Positions 1 through 9,195 of a stretch of 64,000 bases of DNA are shown here, piece after piece. Origin of the DNA: Microbacterium arborescens (GTDB lineage: Bacteria; Actinomycetota; Actinomycetes; Actinomycetales; Microbacteriaceae); contig NZ_CP128474.1 in the NCBI RefSeq assembly GCF_030369635.1, positions 1,302,001 to 1,366,000 of the forward strand. Direction: 5' to 3'. A program made the translations under genes and the position numbers. Below the pieces are notes generated by a model that saw only the letters and a list, made by a program, of their open reading frames with translations, was not told the DNA's origin and did no database searches. Within the stretch, counting starts at the first letter, position 1; each line of letters begins with the position of its first letter.

Positions 1-831
1 CGGCAGGGCCGGGTCCTTCACGCCGGTGGAGGCCCACAGCGGACGCTGCAGGTTCGCACCGGCCGCGACGAGGTCCTGGGCGCGCTGCTCGGCGAACTTC
101 TTCTCGAACAGCTCGTAGGCGAGGCGCGCGTTGGCGACACCGGCGAGCGACTTCAGCTCGTTCGCGGCATCCGATCCGATCGCCGTCAGGCGCTTATCGA
201 CCTCCGTGTCGACGCGCGACACGAAGAACGACGCGACCGAGTGGATGCCGCCCAGGTCGATGCCCGCGGTGCGGGCGCGCTCGAGACCGACGAGGTAGGC
301 GTCGATGACCTCGCTGTAGCGCTCGAGCGAGAAGATCAGCGTGACGTTGACGCTGATCCCTGCTGCGATGACCTCGGTGATCGCGGGGAGCCCGGCCTTG
401 GTCGCGGGGATCTTGATGAGAACGTTGGGCCGGTCGACCGCGGCCGCGAGCTTCTTCGCCTCGGCGATCGTCGCGTCGGTGTCGTGCGCGAGGTCGGGGG
501 AGACCTCGATCGACACCCGGCCGTCGACGCCGCCGGTCTTGTCGAAGATCGGGCGGAAGATGTCGGACGCGTCGCGCACGTCCGTCGTGGTCAGCTCGAA
601 GATCGTGTCATCGGTCGACGCTCCGGCCTTCGCCTGCGCCTCGATGGCCTCCTCGTATCCGACGCCCGCGCTGATGGCGGCCTGGAAGATCGAGGGGTTC
701 GTCGTCACCCCGACGACATTGCGGGTGTCGATGAGCTCCTGCAGGTTGCCGGTCGTGATGCGCTGACGCGACAGGTCGTCGAGCCAGATGCTGACGCCGG
801 CGTCGGAGAGATCCTGGGTGGGCGTGCTCAT
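1..831 (-). CDS. tal: Transaldolase, C-terminus cut by window edge
   Basis: Cytoplasmic enzyme of the non-oxidative pentose phosphate pathway, moving a dihydroxyacetone unit from sedoheptulose-7-phosphate to glyceraldehyde-3-phosphate. The first 277 residues are visible. They start [20 protein letters not shown] and include the [12 protein letters not shown] segment carrying the Schiff-base lysine, typical of long actinobacterial Tal. The ATG overlaps the tkt stop in an ATGA junction, so translation is coupled to transketolase. The rest of the gene lies beyond base 1. No frameshift is seen in the visible part. Confidence 0.96.
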   Translation of the reverse strand, partial: MSTPTQDLSDAGVSIWLDDLSRQRITTGNLQELIDTRNVVGVTTNPSIFQAAISAGVGYEEAIEAQAKAGASTDDTIFELTTTDVRDASDIFRPIFDKTGGVDGRVSIEVSPDLAHDTDATIAEAKKLAAAVDRPNVLIKIPATKAGLPAITEVIAAGISVNVTLIFSLERYSEVIDAYLVGLERARTAGIDLGGIHSVASFFVSRVDTEVDKRLTAIGSDAANELKSLAGVANARLAYELFEKKFAEQRAQDLVAAGANLQRPLWASTGVKDPALP

Positions 832-2906
832 GCGTTGTTCTCCTCAACAGTTGCGCGGGCGGCCGCGACGACGGCCTCGGTGGTGATGCCGAACTTCTCG
901 AACAGGGTCTGGTAGTCGGCGGACGCGCCGAAGTGATCGATACCGACCGAGCGGCCGGTGTCGCCGACGATCGAGCGCCACAGCGGGGTGGCGCCGGCCT
1001 CGACGGACACGCGGGCCCGAACGGCGGCGGGGAGCACCGACTCGCGGTACGCCTCGTCCTGCTCCGCGAACCACTCGAGCGAGGGCGCCGAGACGACGCG
1101 CGCCTGGATGCCGTCGGCCGCGAGCGCCTCGCGTGCCTCGACCGCCAGCTGGACCTCGGACCCGGTCGCGACGATGATCACGTCGGGCTGACCGCCCTCG
1201 GCGTCGATGAGCACGTAGGCGCCCTTCGCGACGCCGTCGGTGGTCGCGAAGCCGTCTTCACCGCGGGGGAAGACCGGGATGTTCTGACGCGTGAGCGCGA
1301 TGCCAGCGGGGCCGCCCTGACGACGGAGCAGCTCGTGCCACGCCGCGGCCGTCTCATTCGCGTCGGCCGGACGGACGACGGTGAAGTTCGGGATCAGGCG
1401 CAGCGACGAGATCTGCTCGATCGGCTGGTGCGTGGGCCCGTCCTCGCCGAGGGCGATGGAGTCGTGCGTCCACACGTAGATCGAGGGGATGTTCATCAAA
1501 GCGGCCAGACGCACCGCGGGGCGCATGTAGTCGCTGAAGATGAGGAAGGTGCCGCCGAAGGCGCGCGTCTTGCCGTGCAGGACGATGCCGTTGACGATCG
1601 CACCCATCGCGTGCTCGCGGATGCCGAAGTGCAGGACGCGGCCGTAGGGGTCGCCCGACCACTCGTGCGTCGACCACTCGGTGGGGATGAAGCTCTTGCC
1701 CGACTTGATCGTCGTCAGGTTCGACTCGGCGAGGTCGGCCGAGCCGCCCCACAGCTCGGGGAGCTGGTCGGCGAGGGCGTTGATGACCTGTCCGCTCGCG
1801 GCGCGGGTCGAGACGGCCTTGCCCGCCTCGAATGCCGGGACCGAGACGTCGGCCGGCAGCTCGCCGGATTCGAGGCGGTCGAGCAGCGCCTTACGCTCGG
1901 GGTTGGCGTCGGCCCACGCGTCGAACGACTTCTGCCATTCGGCACGCTCCGCTGCGGCGCGCTCGGCGAGGGCGCGCGTGTGCTCGATGACGTCGTCGGC
2001 GACCTCGAAGCTCTTCTCGGGGTCGAAGCCGAGCACCTTCTTGGTAGCGGCGAGCTCGTCGGCGCCGAGCGCCGACCCGTGGATCTTGCCGGTGTTCTGC
2101 TTGCCGGGAGCCGGCCATCCGATGATCGTCTTGAGCACGATGAGGGACGGCTTGTCGGTCTCGCCCTTCGCGGCCTCGATCGCGGCGTAGAGCGCGGCGA
2201 CGTCTTCGACGTACTCGCCCGTGCTCTTCCAGTCGACCGTCTGCACGTGCCAGCCGTACGCCTCGTAGCGTGCGGCGACATCCTCGGTGAAGGCGACGTT
2301 CGTGTCATCCTCGATCGAGATCTGGTTCGCGTCGTAGATCGCGATCAGGTTGCCGAGCTGCTGGTGTCCGGCGAGCGATCCGGCTTCAGCCGTGATGCCC
2401 TCCTGCATGTCGCCGTCGCTCGCGATCACATAGATGAAGTGATCGAACGGAGAGGTGCCCGCCGGCGCCTCGGGGTCGAACAGTCCGCGCTCGTAACGCG
2501 CCGCGTAGGCGAAGCCGACGGACGTCGCCAGGCCCTGACCGAGGGGGCCGGTCGTGATCTCGACGCCCTTGGTGTGGCCGTACTCGGGGTGTCCGGGAGT
2601 CAGCGACCCCCACGTGCGCAGCGCCTTGAGGTCGTCGAGCTCGAGTCCGAAGCCGCCCAGATAGAGCTGCACGTACTGCGTGAGCGAGGAGTGCCCGGCC
2701 GACAGGATGAAGCGGTCACGTCCGAGCCAGTCGGTGTCCGCCGGATCGTGGCGCAGCACGCGCTGATAGAGGAGGTAGGCGGCAGGGGCCAGGCTCATGG
2801 CCGTACCCGGGTGGCCGTTGCCCACCTTCTCCACCGCATCCGCGGCCAGGACGCGGGCGGTGTCCACCGCGCGCCGATCGATCTCGTCCCAACGAAGTTC
2901 CGACAC
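828..2906 (-). CDS. tkt: Transketolase
   Basis: Thiamine-diphosphate enzyme that moves two-carbon units between pentose-phosphate sugars; cytoplasmic. The GTG at 2906 (protein begins [12 protein letters not shown]) is chosen because GAAAGG lies 7 nt upstream and the resulting 692 residues match the family length. An upstream extension starting near 3026 has no Shine-Dalgarno and a non-family arginine-rich sequence. The ThDP motif region (ASDGDMQEG...YDANQIS) and the pyrimidine-domain segment [14 protein letters not shown] are present, as is the N-terminal [14 protein letters not shown]. It is the first gene of a tkt-tal operon. Confidence 0.97.
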   Translation of the reverse strand: MSELRWDEIDRRAVDTARVLAADAVEKVGNGHPGTAMSLAPAAYLLYQRVLRHDPADTDWLGRDRFILSAGHSSLTQYVQLYLGGFGLELDDLKALRTWGSLTPGHPEYGHTKGVEITTGPLGQGLATSVGFAYAARYERGLFDPEAPAGTSPFDHFIYVIASDGDMQEGITAEAGSLAGHQQLGNLIAIYDANQISIEDDTNVAFTEDVAARYEAYGWHVQTVDWKSTGEYVEDVAALYAAIEAAKGETDKPSLIVLKTIIGWPAPGKQNTGKIHGSALGADELAATKKVLGFDPEKSFEVADDVIEHTRALAERAAAERAEWQKSFDAWADANPERKALLDRLESGELPADVSVPAFEAGKAVSTRAASGQVINALADQLPELWGGSADLAESNLTTIKSGKSFIPTEWSTHEWSGDPYGRVLHFGIREHAMGAIVNGIVLHGKTRAFGGTFLIFSDYMRPAVRLAALMNIPSIYVWTHDSIALGEDGPTHQPIEQISSLRLIPNFTVVRPADANETAAAWHELLRRQGGPAGIALTRQNIPVFPRGEDGFATTDGVAKGAYVLIDAEGGQPDVIIVATGSEVQLAVEAREALAADGIQARVVSAPSLEWFAEQDEAYRESVLPAAVRARVSVEAGATPLWRSIVGDTGRSVGIDHFGASADYQTLFEKFGITTEAVVAAARATVEENNA

Positions 2907-2994
2907 TCGGTCGCCTTTCTCGAGAGGCAGCGCCTGCGCATGCCGCTCCGCAGTCAGGAAGGGAGGGTTTCGGCGCCGGCGCGCGTATGTGTTC

Positions 2995-3000
2995 AGCATA
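2995..3000 (-). promoter_or_regulatory. Candidate -10 box of tkt-tal
   Basis: TATGCT on the minus strand, about 90 nt upstream of the tkt GTG, with no convincing -35. It fits the TANNNT pattern seen throughout the window. Confidence 0.35.
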
Positions 3001-3090
3001 GCGATGACGTCAGGCGGCGGGGGCACGGACGTCGTCTTGTGACGGTCGTGCTAGGGGCGGCTCCGCGGAGGCCACCGTCGGCGGATGCCC

Positions 3091-3096
3091 TAGACT
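3091..3096 (+). promoter_or_regulatory. Candidate -10 box of ctaB
   Basis: TAGACT, the same hexamer as the rnpB -10 in this window. Counting 6 nt on places the transcript start near 3103, giving ctaB a very short leader. Confidence 0.45.
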
Positions 3097-3129
3097 GGAC
3101 AGGTTCACAGCGGTGAGATGCGGGGAGCG

Positions 3130-4062
3130 ATGGACATCACGACGACTGCGCGTTCGGCCTCTGTCGACACTTCTCGCGGAACGTCCTTCGGTGCCACGGT
3201 GCGCGCCTACGTCGCCCTCACCAAGCCGCGCGTGCTCGAGCTCCTCCTGGTGACGACCGTGCCGGTGATGATCCTCGCCGCCGGCGGCCTGCCGAACCTG
3301 TGGCTCGTGCTGGCGACGGTGGTCGGGGGAGCGATGAGCGCCGGATCCGCCGCCGCGTTCAACATGTACCTCGACCGCGACATCGACGCGCACATGAAGC
3401 GCACCGAGAACCGTCCGATCGTGACCGGCGAGGTCTCGGCCCGTGGAGCACTCGTCTTCGCGTGGACGCTCGCCGTGGCATCCACCGTCTGGCTCGCCGC
3501 GACGACCAACTGGGTCGCGGCATCCCTCAGCGTCTTCGCCATCTTCTTCTATGTCGTGATCTACACGATGATCCTCAAGCGCCGTACCGAGCAGAACATC
3601 GTCTGGGGCGGCATCGCGGGGTGCTTCCCGGTCGTCATCGGCTGGTCCGCCGTGACCGGATCGCTCTCGTGGGCGGCTTTCATCCTGTTCGTGCTGGTCT
3701 TCCTCTGGACACCGCCGCACTACTGGCCGCTGTCGATGAAGTACAAGAACGACTACGACGAGGTCGACGTGCCCATGCTGGGCGCCACACGCAACGGCTC
3801 GCAGGTCGGACTCCAGGTCATCCTCTACGCGTGGGCGACGGTGGTGTGCTCGTTGCTGCTCATCCCGGTCGCGCCCATGGGACTCGTGTACAGCGTGTCG
3901 GCGATCGTCTTCGGCGGCTGGTTCCTCTACGAGTCGCACCGCCTGTACAACCGTGCGGTCCGCGGCGAGCAGGCTCGTCCGATGCGCGTCTTCCATGCGT
4001 CGATCACGTATTTGACGCTCGTCTTCGTGGCCATCGCGGTCGACCCGCTGCTGCCCTTCTGA
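3130..4062 (+). CDS. ctaB: Protoheme IX farnesyltransferase (haem O synthase)
   Basis: UbiA-family membrane prenyltransferase that attaches farnesyl diphosphate to haem B, the first step to haem A for cytochrome c oxidase. The substrate-binding loop [19 protein letters not shown], with its aspartates, and the later [14 protein letters not shown] segment are visible among about nine hydrophobic helices. The start is uncertain: ATG at 3118 and ATG at 3130 are both in frame, and neither has a well-spaced Shine-Dalgarno. I prefer 3130 (MDITTTARS), which has GGGGAG just upstream. CtaA and SURF1 elsewhere in the window serve the same oxidase. Confidence 0.93.
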   Translation: MDITTTARSASVDTSRGTSFGATVRAYVALTKPRVLELLLVTTVPVMILAAGGLPNLWLVLATVVGGAMSAGSAAAFNMYLDRDIDAHMKRTENRPIVTGEVSARGALVFAWTLAVASTVWLAATTNWVAASLSVFAIFFYVVIYTMILKRRTEQNIVWGGIAGCFPVVIGWSAVTGSLSWAAFILFVLVFLWTPPHYWPLSMKYKNDYDEVDVPMLGATRNGSQVGLQVILYAWATVVCSLLLIPVAPMGLVYSVSAIVFGGWFLYESHRLYNRAVRGEQARPMRVFHASITYLTLVFVAIAVDPLLPF

Positions 4063-4097
4063 CGCCGCGCCTCCCGGCTGCGCGCTGGCTTCGCTCT

Positions 4098-4154
4098 TCA
4101 CCTGGCAGCTGCTGCCCGCTCCGCGGCCCTGTGCGGGCGTGTGCTGCCAGGTGA
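4098..4154 (+). terminator. Hairpin downstream of ctaB
   Basis: TCACCTGGCAGC (4098-4109) pairs perfectly with GCTGCCAGGTGA (4143-4154) across a 33-nt loop. It is the first strong structure after the ctaB stop. No T-run follows. The 3' arm is also part of the 74-bp direct repeat, so it may be a repeat element rather than a terminator. Confidence 0.4.
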
Positions 4155-4284
4155 GCTCGCCGGGTTTGGGCTCGGTTGGCGGTTGGCGCCGCTTCGCGGG
4201 GTGGGTGGGGGCGTGTGCTGCCAGGTGAGCTCGCCGGGTTTGGGCTCGGTTGGCAGGTGGGGTCGCTTCGCGGGCCGAGTGGGG
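4137..4284. repeat. Two tandem copies of a 74-bp extragenic repeat
   Basis: Copies at 4137-4210 and 4211-4284. The first 44 bases of each are identical and the remainder is diverged but alignable (both carry CGCTTCGCGGG). The repeat sits between ctaB and the convergent membrane-protein gene. The unit is not a multiple of three and shows no reading frame that would explain its conservation. Confidence 0.85.
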
Positions 4285-4390
4285 GCGCTCGGTGACACAT
4301 GAACCGCGGGATCGGCCGGCCCACGTGGCGGGTGATGCCGCTTCGGGGTGACGAGGCGCGACGGAGGGCTCGGGCTACGGGCGCACGAGC

Positions 4391-4445
4391 AGAACGGCCG
4401 CCCTCCGCACCCGGGGGCCCGGGCGGCGCGAAGGACGGCCGTTCT
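4391..4445 (-). terminator. Hairpin downstream of the 4464-4955 gene
   Basis: AGAACGGCCGCCCT (4391-4404) pairs with AGGACGGCCGTTCT (4432-4445), 13 of 14 positions. It lies 19 nt past the stop of the minus-strand gene at 4464. There is no T-run on either side. Confidence 0.5.
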
Positions 4446-4463
4446 GGATGTCAGCGGCGCTGG

Positions 4464-4955
4464 TCAGCGCTGCTGCGCGTCATCGGACGGCGACTCGAGG
4501 GTCGAGGTCGCGGCCGTGTCGTGTGCCGAGATGCCAGCGGCGGGCACCGCGGTCGTCTCGGTCGAGACGACGCGCTCCGAGGCGACGGGCTCCGAGGCGA
4601 CGGGCTCCGAGGCGACGGGCTCCGACGCGACGGGAGTCGTGGCGTCCGGGGCGGAAGCGCCGCGCTCGCGCTTGCCGGCGCCGCGCGCGGAGGTCGGGAT
4701 CGCCGAGCTCACAGCCGCGGCGCCGAGGGCGAGGGCCAGCCCGACGACGCCGGCACCGACGAGGATGCCGCCGAACACGCCCCAGATCTGGCCGACGTAC
4801 ACGTCGACTCCCGTGGCGGTGTTGTCGAGGATGGTCGCCTCCATGTTGCTGAGCTTCTCGACCAGGATGTAGGCGCCACCGCCGATCGCGGCAACCGATC
4901 CGGCGACGAGAATCCAGAACGGGATGCTGCGGACGAGGCGGGGGTGAACGGTCAT
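4464..4955 (-). CDS. Small membrane protein with repetitive Val-Ala-Ser-Glu-Pro tail
   Basis: Function not recognised. ATG 4955 (MTVHPRLVRSIPFW) has GAAGGAG 4 nt upstream, which rules out longer in-frame starts. The 163-residue protein has two membrane segments (roughly residues 10-30 and 50-75) and then a low-complexity tail. The tail carries four VASEP/VASER units encoded by a 15-bp tandem repeat, ending in a Ser/Thr/Ala-rich polar stretch. It lies between ctaA and ctaB, suggesting but not proving a link to respiratory haem or oxidase biogenesis. Confidence 0.8.
   Translation of the reverse strand: MTVHPRLVRSIPFWILVAGSVAAIGGGAYILVEKLSNMEATILDNTATGVDVYVGQIWGVFGGILVGAGVVGLALALGAAAVSSAIPTSARGAGKRERGASAPDATTPVASEPVASEPVASEPVASERVVSTETTAVPAAGISAHDTAATSTLESPSDDAQQR
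4575..4634. repeat. Four 15-bp tandem repeats in coding sequence
   Basis: CTCCGAGGCGACGGG repeated at 4575, 4590 and 4605, with one variant (CTCCGACGCGACGGG) at 4620. The unit keeps the frame and encodes VASEP. A 15-bp unit in a hydrophilic tail could change copy number without breaking the gene. Confidence 0.9.
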
Positions 4956-5034
4956 GGTGCTCCTTCGTGTCGCGACCGCTGTCGGCGGCCTCGAACACTC
5001 TGCGGGGTCGACCTCTGCGTGCCCCATACGAAGC

Positions 5035-6003
5035 CTATGAGGCTTCTGTGCGCGCGACCTCTCGTTCGGCGGCGGGCGTGGCGCTCGACAGCGGAGCTTT
5101 CAGCGACATCACGACGGCGACCATCGCAGACACGAGCGCGACCGCGAGCACCATGTGGATGTTGACGAGCACGATCGGCAGCCCCGTGCGCGCCTGCCAG
5201 AGCCCGACCGCGATCTGCAGCAGCTCGACGCCGAGCAGCAGACCGGTCCAGCGCTGCAGACCGGTCGTGCGGGGGAGGCGGATGGCCCCCGAGACCAGCA
5301 CGAGCGTCAGCACGAGCGTGACGTAGGCCGGCCAGCTGTGCACGTGCTGCCAGAAGATCGGGTCGAGGCCGTTGCGCGCCGCGGCGTCGTCGCCGGCGTG
5401 CGGGCCTGCCCCGGTGAGGAGGATGCCGACGACGACCGTCACCGTGACGGCGAGCGTCGTGGCGTGCGTGGCGATGGCGTACGCGCGGGGAACGATGCGC
5501 ACCCGCGGTCCGGGGGTGGCGTAGAGGCGCACGAGGAACGCGGTGGCGAGCGCGACCAGGGCGGCCGAGATGAGGTAGTGCAGACCCACGATGCTGGGGT
5601 GCAGGTGCAGCCACACCGTGATGCCCCCGACGACGGCCTGCACGATGATCCCGAGTCCGACGAGGAAGCTCAGCACGGGGAGTTCGCGTCGTGTCGCACG
5701 CAGTCGGATCACCGAGAGGAACGCCAGCAATGCGACGACGACCAGCACGCCGGTGAGGGTGCGGTTGCCGAATTCGATGACGCCGTGGATGCCCATCTCA
5801 GGGGTCGGGGTGAGCGAGCCCTCAGTGCAGTAGGGCCAGGTCTCGCATCCCATGCCCGACCCGGTCAGGCGAACGAGGCCGCCGGTGCCGACGATCCCGA
5901 TGTTCGTGATGACGAGTAGCCACCCCATGACGCGCGTCCAGCGCGTGATGGCGGTCGGCGTGATCGTCGCGACGAGTCCGGGGCGGGTTCGGACCTGTGT
6001 CAT
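5035..6003 (-). CDS. ctaA: Haem A synthase
   Basis: Membrane monooxygenase-like enzyme converting haem O to haem A; partner of CtaB. ATG 6003 (MTQVRTRPG) follows GGAGGA with a 5-nt gap. The 322-residue protein shows eight hydrophobic segments, the loop motif LVRLTGSGMGCETWPYC with the cysteine pair C53/C59 found in Bacillus-type CtaA, and conserved histidines in EFGNR, WLHLHPSIVGLHY, WQHVHSWPAY and NIHMVLA contexts. The upstream neighbour is the divergent suf operon. Confidence 0.95.
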   Translation of the reverse strand: MTQVRTRPGLVATITPTAITRWTRVMGWLLVITNIGIVGTGGLVRLTGSGMGCETWPYCTEGSLTPTPEMGIHGVIEFGNRTLTGVLVVVALLAFLSVIRLRATRRELPVLSFLVGLGIIVQAVVGGITVWLHLHPSIVGLHYLISAALVALATAFLVRLYATPGPRVRIVPRAYAIATHATTLAVTVTVVVGILLTGAGPHAGDDAAARNGLDPIFWQHVHSWPAYVTLVLTLVLVSGAIRLPRTTGLQRWTGLLLGVELLQIAVGLWQARTGLPIVLVNIHMVLAVALVSAMVAVVMSLKAPLSSATPAAEREVARTEAS

Positions 6004-6076
6004 CGGAGTCCTCCGCGAGGCGCTCGATTCGCGCCTCGTACGTTCCGGGCAGGCCCGCGGGTGGGGGCGTTGCCTG

Positions 6077-6082
6077 TAGAAT
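6077..6082 (+). promoter_or_regulatory. Candidate -10 box of the suf operon
   Basis: TAGAAT preceded by TG. A start near 6089 would give sufB a leader of about 160 nt that contains the hairpin at 6166-6209. No clear -35. Confidence 0.35.
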
Positions 6083-6165
6083 CGGGTGTGTTCGGGATGG
6101 CGGCGCGTGTGCACGTCGTCCCTCACAGTCTAGGCGCGGCATCCGCGTCCATCAGGCCCGCGAAT

Positions 6166-6209
6166 CGGCATCCCCGTCCACGTGACTCCCGTCGGAGTCG
6201 GGAATGCCG
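6166..6209 (+). other. Two-step inverted repeat in the sufB leader
   Basis: Outer arms CGGCATCCCCG (6166-6176) and CGGGAATGCCG (6199-6209) match at 10 of 11 positions. The inner palindrome GACTCC-CGTC-GGAGTC lies at 6184-6199. It ends about 40 nt before the sufB ATG. It could be an operator for an unlinked regulator or a leader hairpin. Confidence 0.55.
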
Positions 6210-6249
6210 GGACGGATGACACCGTTGCGGTGCGAAGAGGAGGAAAGTC

Positions 6250-7668
6250 ATGTCGGATGTGCTGATCGACCGACCGGAACTCGAAGGCCTGGGGGTGTAC
6301 GAGTTCGGCTGGCACGACACGGATGCCGCAGGCGCTGTCGCGCAACGCGGCATCAACGAGGACGTCGTCCGCGGGATCTCGGCTCTCAAGAACGAGCCGG
6401 AGTGGATGCTGAAGACCCGTCTGAAGGGTTATCAGCTGTTCGGCCGCAAGCCGATGCCGACATGGGGCGCCGACCTCAGCGACATCGACTTCGACAACAT
6501 CAAGTACTTCGTGCGCTCGACGGAGAAGCAGGCGCAGTCATGGGAAGACCTCCCGGCTGAGATCCGCGAGACGTACGAGAAGCTCGGCATCCCCGAGGCC
6601 GAGCGGCAGCGCCTCGTCGCCGGTGTCGCGGCGCAGTACGAGTCCGAGGTCGTGTATCACCAGATCCGCGAAGACCTCGAGGCGCAGGGCGTCATCTTCA
6701 TGGACACCGACACAGCGCTCCGTGAGCACCCGGAGTTCTTCGAGGAGTACTTCGGCACCGTCATCCCGGCCGGCGACAACAAGTTCGCCGCGCTGAACAC
6801 GGCCGTCTGGTCGGGCGGGTCGTTCGTCTACGTCCCCAAGGGCGTCCACGTCGAGATCCCGCTGCAGGCCTACTTCCGGATCAACACCGAGAACATGGGC
6901 CAGTTCGAGCGGACGCTGATCATCGCCGACGAGGACAGCTACGTCCACTACATCGAGGGATGCACCGCGCCGATCTACAAGAGCGACTCGCTCCACTCGG
7001 CGGTTGTCGAGATCATCGTCAAGAAGAACGCCCGCGTTCGCTACACGACGATCCAGAACTGGTCGAACAACGTGTACAACCTCGTCACCAAGCGTGCGGT
7101 CGCGCACGAGGGCGCGACGATGGAGTGGGTCGACGGCAACATCGGGTCGAAGGTGACGATGAAGTACCCGTCGATCTACCTGATGGGCGAGCACGCCAAG
7201 GGCGAGACGCTCTCGGTGGCCTTCGCCGGTCCCGGTCAGCACCAGGACGCGGGCGCCAAGATGATCCACATGGCGCCGTACACGCAGTCGTCGATCGTGT
7301 CGAAGTCGATCGCACGCGGCGGCGGCCGGGCCGGCTACCGCGGCGAGGTGCGGGTCGATGCGAACGCGCATCACTCGGCGAACACCGTGCGGTGCGATGC
7401 CCTGCTCGTCGACACCATCTCGCGATCCGACACCTATCCCGCGATCGACATCCGCGTCGACGACGTCCAGCTCGGCCACGAGGCCACCGTGTCGAAGGTC
7501 TCCGAGGAGCAGCTGTTCTACCTCATGAGCCGCGGCATGCCCGAGGACGAGGCGATGGCCATGATCGTGCGCGGGTTCATCGAGCCGATCGCGCGTGAGC
7601 TCCCGATGGAGTACGCCCTCGAACTCAACAAGCTCATCGAGATGGGCATGGAAGGCAGCGTCGGCTGA
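6250..7668 (+). CDS. sufB: Fe-S cluster assembly scaffold subunit SufB
   Basis: SufB forms the SufBC2D scaffold on which Fe-S clusters are built in the cytoplasm. The 472-residue product is typical, with the beta-helix core seen in [24 protein letters not shown], the conserved segment [11 protein letters not shown] and a C-terminal [17 protein letters not shown] helix shared with SufD. AGGAGG sits 6 nt before the ATG. It is the first gene of a tightly packed operon. No sufR-like regulator precedes it; the nearest upstream gene is the divergent ctaA. Confidence 0.97.
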   Translation: MSDVLIDRPELEGLGVYEFGWHDTDAAGAVAQRGINEDVVRGISALKNEPEWMLKTRLKGYQLFGRKPMPTWGADLSDIDFDNIKYFVRSTEKQAQSWEDLPAEIRETYEKLGIPEAERQRLVAGVAAQYESEVVYHQIREDLEAQGVIFMDTDTALREHPEFFEEYFGTVIPAGDNKFAALNTAVWSGGSFVYVPKGVHVEIPLQAYFRINTENMGQFERTLIIADEDSYVHYIEGCTAPIYKSDSLHSAVVEIIVKKNARVRYTTIQNWSNNVYNLVTKRAVAHEGATMEWVDGNIGSKVTMKYPSIYLMGEHAKGETLSVAFAGPGQHQDAGAKMIHMAPYTQSSIVSKSIARGGGRAGYRGEVRVDANAHHSANTVRCDALLVDTISRSDTYPAIDIRVDDVQLGHEATVSKVSEEQLFYLMSRGMPEDEAMAMIVRGFIEPIARELPMEYALELNKLIEMGMEGSVG

Positions 7669-7669
7669 T

Positions 7670-8854
7670 ATGACGAGCGTCACCCAGGCCCCCGCCACCG
7701 GCGAGAAGGGCCACATCGACCCTGCGGCGGCATTCGTGCCGATCCAGACGCGGTCCGAGCGGCCGGCGTCGTACGACCCGGCCGACTTCGCCACCCCGAC
7801 GGGCCGCGAGGTCAACTGGAAGCACACACCGATCGATCGACTGGCTCCGCTGCTGGTGGACGAGCCCGGCCCGACGGGGGTCGTGTCCGTCGAGGTCAGC
7901 GCGCCGGCGGAGGTCGAGCAGGCTCGGCTCCGTGTCGGCGACGCGCCCCGGGGCGAGGTGTTCCGTCCGGAGGATCTGCCGAGTGCCATCGCGTGGTCGC
8001 AGGAGCACGAGGCTCCGCTGCTGCGGATCCCGGCCGGCGTCGAACTGAGCGAGCCGGTGGTCGTCAGCCTTCGGGGCAACGGCGGACTCGCGCACGCCCA
8101 CGTCGTGATCGAGGCCATGCCGAACGCACGCGGAACGGTCATCCTGCGCCACGAGGGCACCGCCGCACATGCGCAGAACGTCGAGATCATCGCTCGCGAC
8201 GGCTCGGCCCTGACGGTCGTCTCGCTGCAGCGCTGGGATGACGACGCCGTGCACGCCGCGGCGCACCAGGCGCGCGTCGACCGCGACGCCTCGCTCACCC
8301 ACGTCGTGGTGAGCCTCGGCGGCGCGGTGGTCCGCGTGAACCCGTCGCTCGAACTCGCGGGCTCCGGCGCCGAGGGACGCATGTACGGACTGTCGTTCGC
8401 GGATGCGGGACAGCATCTCGAGAGCCAGGTCTACCTCCATCACAAGGGCCCGCAGACCGTCGGCGACGTGCTCTACAAGGGCGCGCTGCAGGGCGAGAGC
8501 GCCCACAGTGTGTGGATCGGCGATGTCCTGATCGGCCCGGATGCCGTGGGCACCGACTCGTACGAGGCGAACCGCAATCTCGTCCTCACCGACGGCGCCC
8601 GAGCCGACTCGATCCCGAACCTCGAGATCGAGACCGGTGACATCCGGGGCGCCGGCCACGCCAGCGCGACCGGACGATTCGACGACCAGCAGCTGTTCTA
8701 CCTGCAGGCGCGCGGCATCCCCGAGGCTGAGGCGCGTCGTCTCGTCGTGCTCGGCTTCCTCGCCGAGATCGTCCAGAAGATGGGCGTCGACGAGCTGGCC
8801 GACGAGCTGTTGGAGGCCATCGAGGCCGAGCTCGCCGCCGGAGCCGGCGCGTGA
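7670..8854 (+). CDS. sufD: Fe-S cluster assembly subunit SufD
   Basis: Partner of SufB in the SufBC2D complex. ATG 7670 lies directly after the sufB TGA (one base between), so translation is coupled. The 394-residue product ends in the family signature DDQQLFYLQARGIPEAEARR followed by a GFLAEIV helix, and carries the core segment YLHHKGPQTVGDVLYKGALQ. The N-terminus starts MTSVTQAPATGEKG; longer upstream readings overlap sufB without a start signal. Confidence 0.96.
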   Translation: MTSVTQAPATGEKGHIDPAAAFVPIQTRSERPASYDPADFATPTGREVNWKHTPIDRLAPLLVDEPGPTGVVSVEVSAPAEVEQARLRVGDAPRGEVFRPEDLPSAIAWSQEHEAPLLRIPAGVELSEPVVVSLRGNGGLAHAHVVIEAMPNARGTVILRHEGTAAHAQNVEIIARDGSALTVVSLQRWDDDAVHAAAHQARVDRDASLTHVVVSLGGAVVRVNPSLELAGSGAEGRMYGLSFADAGQHLESQVYLHHKGPQTVGDVLYKGALQGESAHSVWIGDVLIGPDAVGTDSYEANRNLVLTDGARADSIPNLEIETGDIRGAGHASATGRFDDQQLFYLQARGIPEAEARRLVVLGFLAEIVQKMGVDELADELLEAIEAELAAGAGA

Positions 8855-9180
8855 CCGCGCAGAAGGTCCTGAAGCTCAGCGAGCTCGAGCAGGACACCGC
8901 TGTGCGCGTCGTCATCGACAAAGTCCCCATGGCCGTCGTGCTCGACGGCAACGGCGAGGTGCACGCGATCGGCGACACCTGCACCCACGGCGACATCTCG
9001 CTCGCCGAGGGTTTCGTCGAAGGTGACACGCTGGAGTGCTGGGCCCACGGCTCGGCGTTCTCATTGCGCACCGGCGCACCGCTGAATCTCCCGGCCTACG
9101 AGCCGGTCCCCGTTTACGAGGTCACGATCGATGGGGACGACATCCTCATCGATCCCGCCGTGACCCGCGATGTGAAGTGA
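8851..9180 (+). CDS. Rieske-type [2Fe-2S] protein of the suf operon
   Basis: A 109-residue soluble Rieske domain. The ligands are visible as C44-T-H46 and C63-W-A-H66 (CTHGDISL and CWAHGSAF). The GTG overlaps the sufD stop as GTGA. Such non-haem ferredoxin subunits occur between sufD and sufC in Actinobacteria. A role in electron supply or cluster transfer is inferred from position. There is no dioxygenase or cytochrome bc1 partner nearby, so a degradative role is unlikely. Confidence 0.93.
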   Translation: MTAQKVLKLSELEQDTAVRVVIDKVPMAVVLDGNGEVHAIGDTCTHGDISLAEGFVEGDTLECWAHGSAFSLRTGAPLNLPAYEPVPVYEVTIDGDDILIDPAVTRDVK

Positions 9181-9195
9181 AGTAAGGAACCCGAC

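Noticed and set aside
2907..3026. N-terminal extension of tkt
   Set aside because: The GTG at 2906 has a good Shine-Dalgarno and gives the family N-terminus; the extension is Arg-rich and unlike transketolases.
933..3116. Long plus-strand reading frame opposite tkt
   Set aside because: Arg/Asp/Gly-rich translation with no family signature; it is the mirror of a clear transketolase and arises from high GC at third codon positions.
4098..4324. Short minus-strand frames over the 74-bp repeats
   Set aside because: Their repeated Pro/Ser-rich peptides simply mirror the DNA repeat, whose unit is not a multiple of three.
6131..6136. TAGGCG as the suf -10
   Set aside because: Lacks the final T of TANNNT; TAGAAT at 6077-6082 is a better candidate, though still weak.
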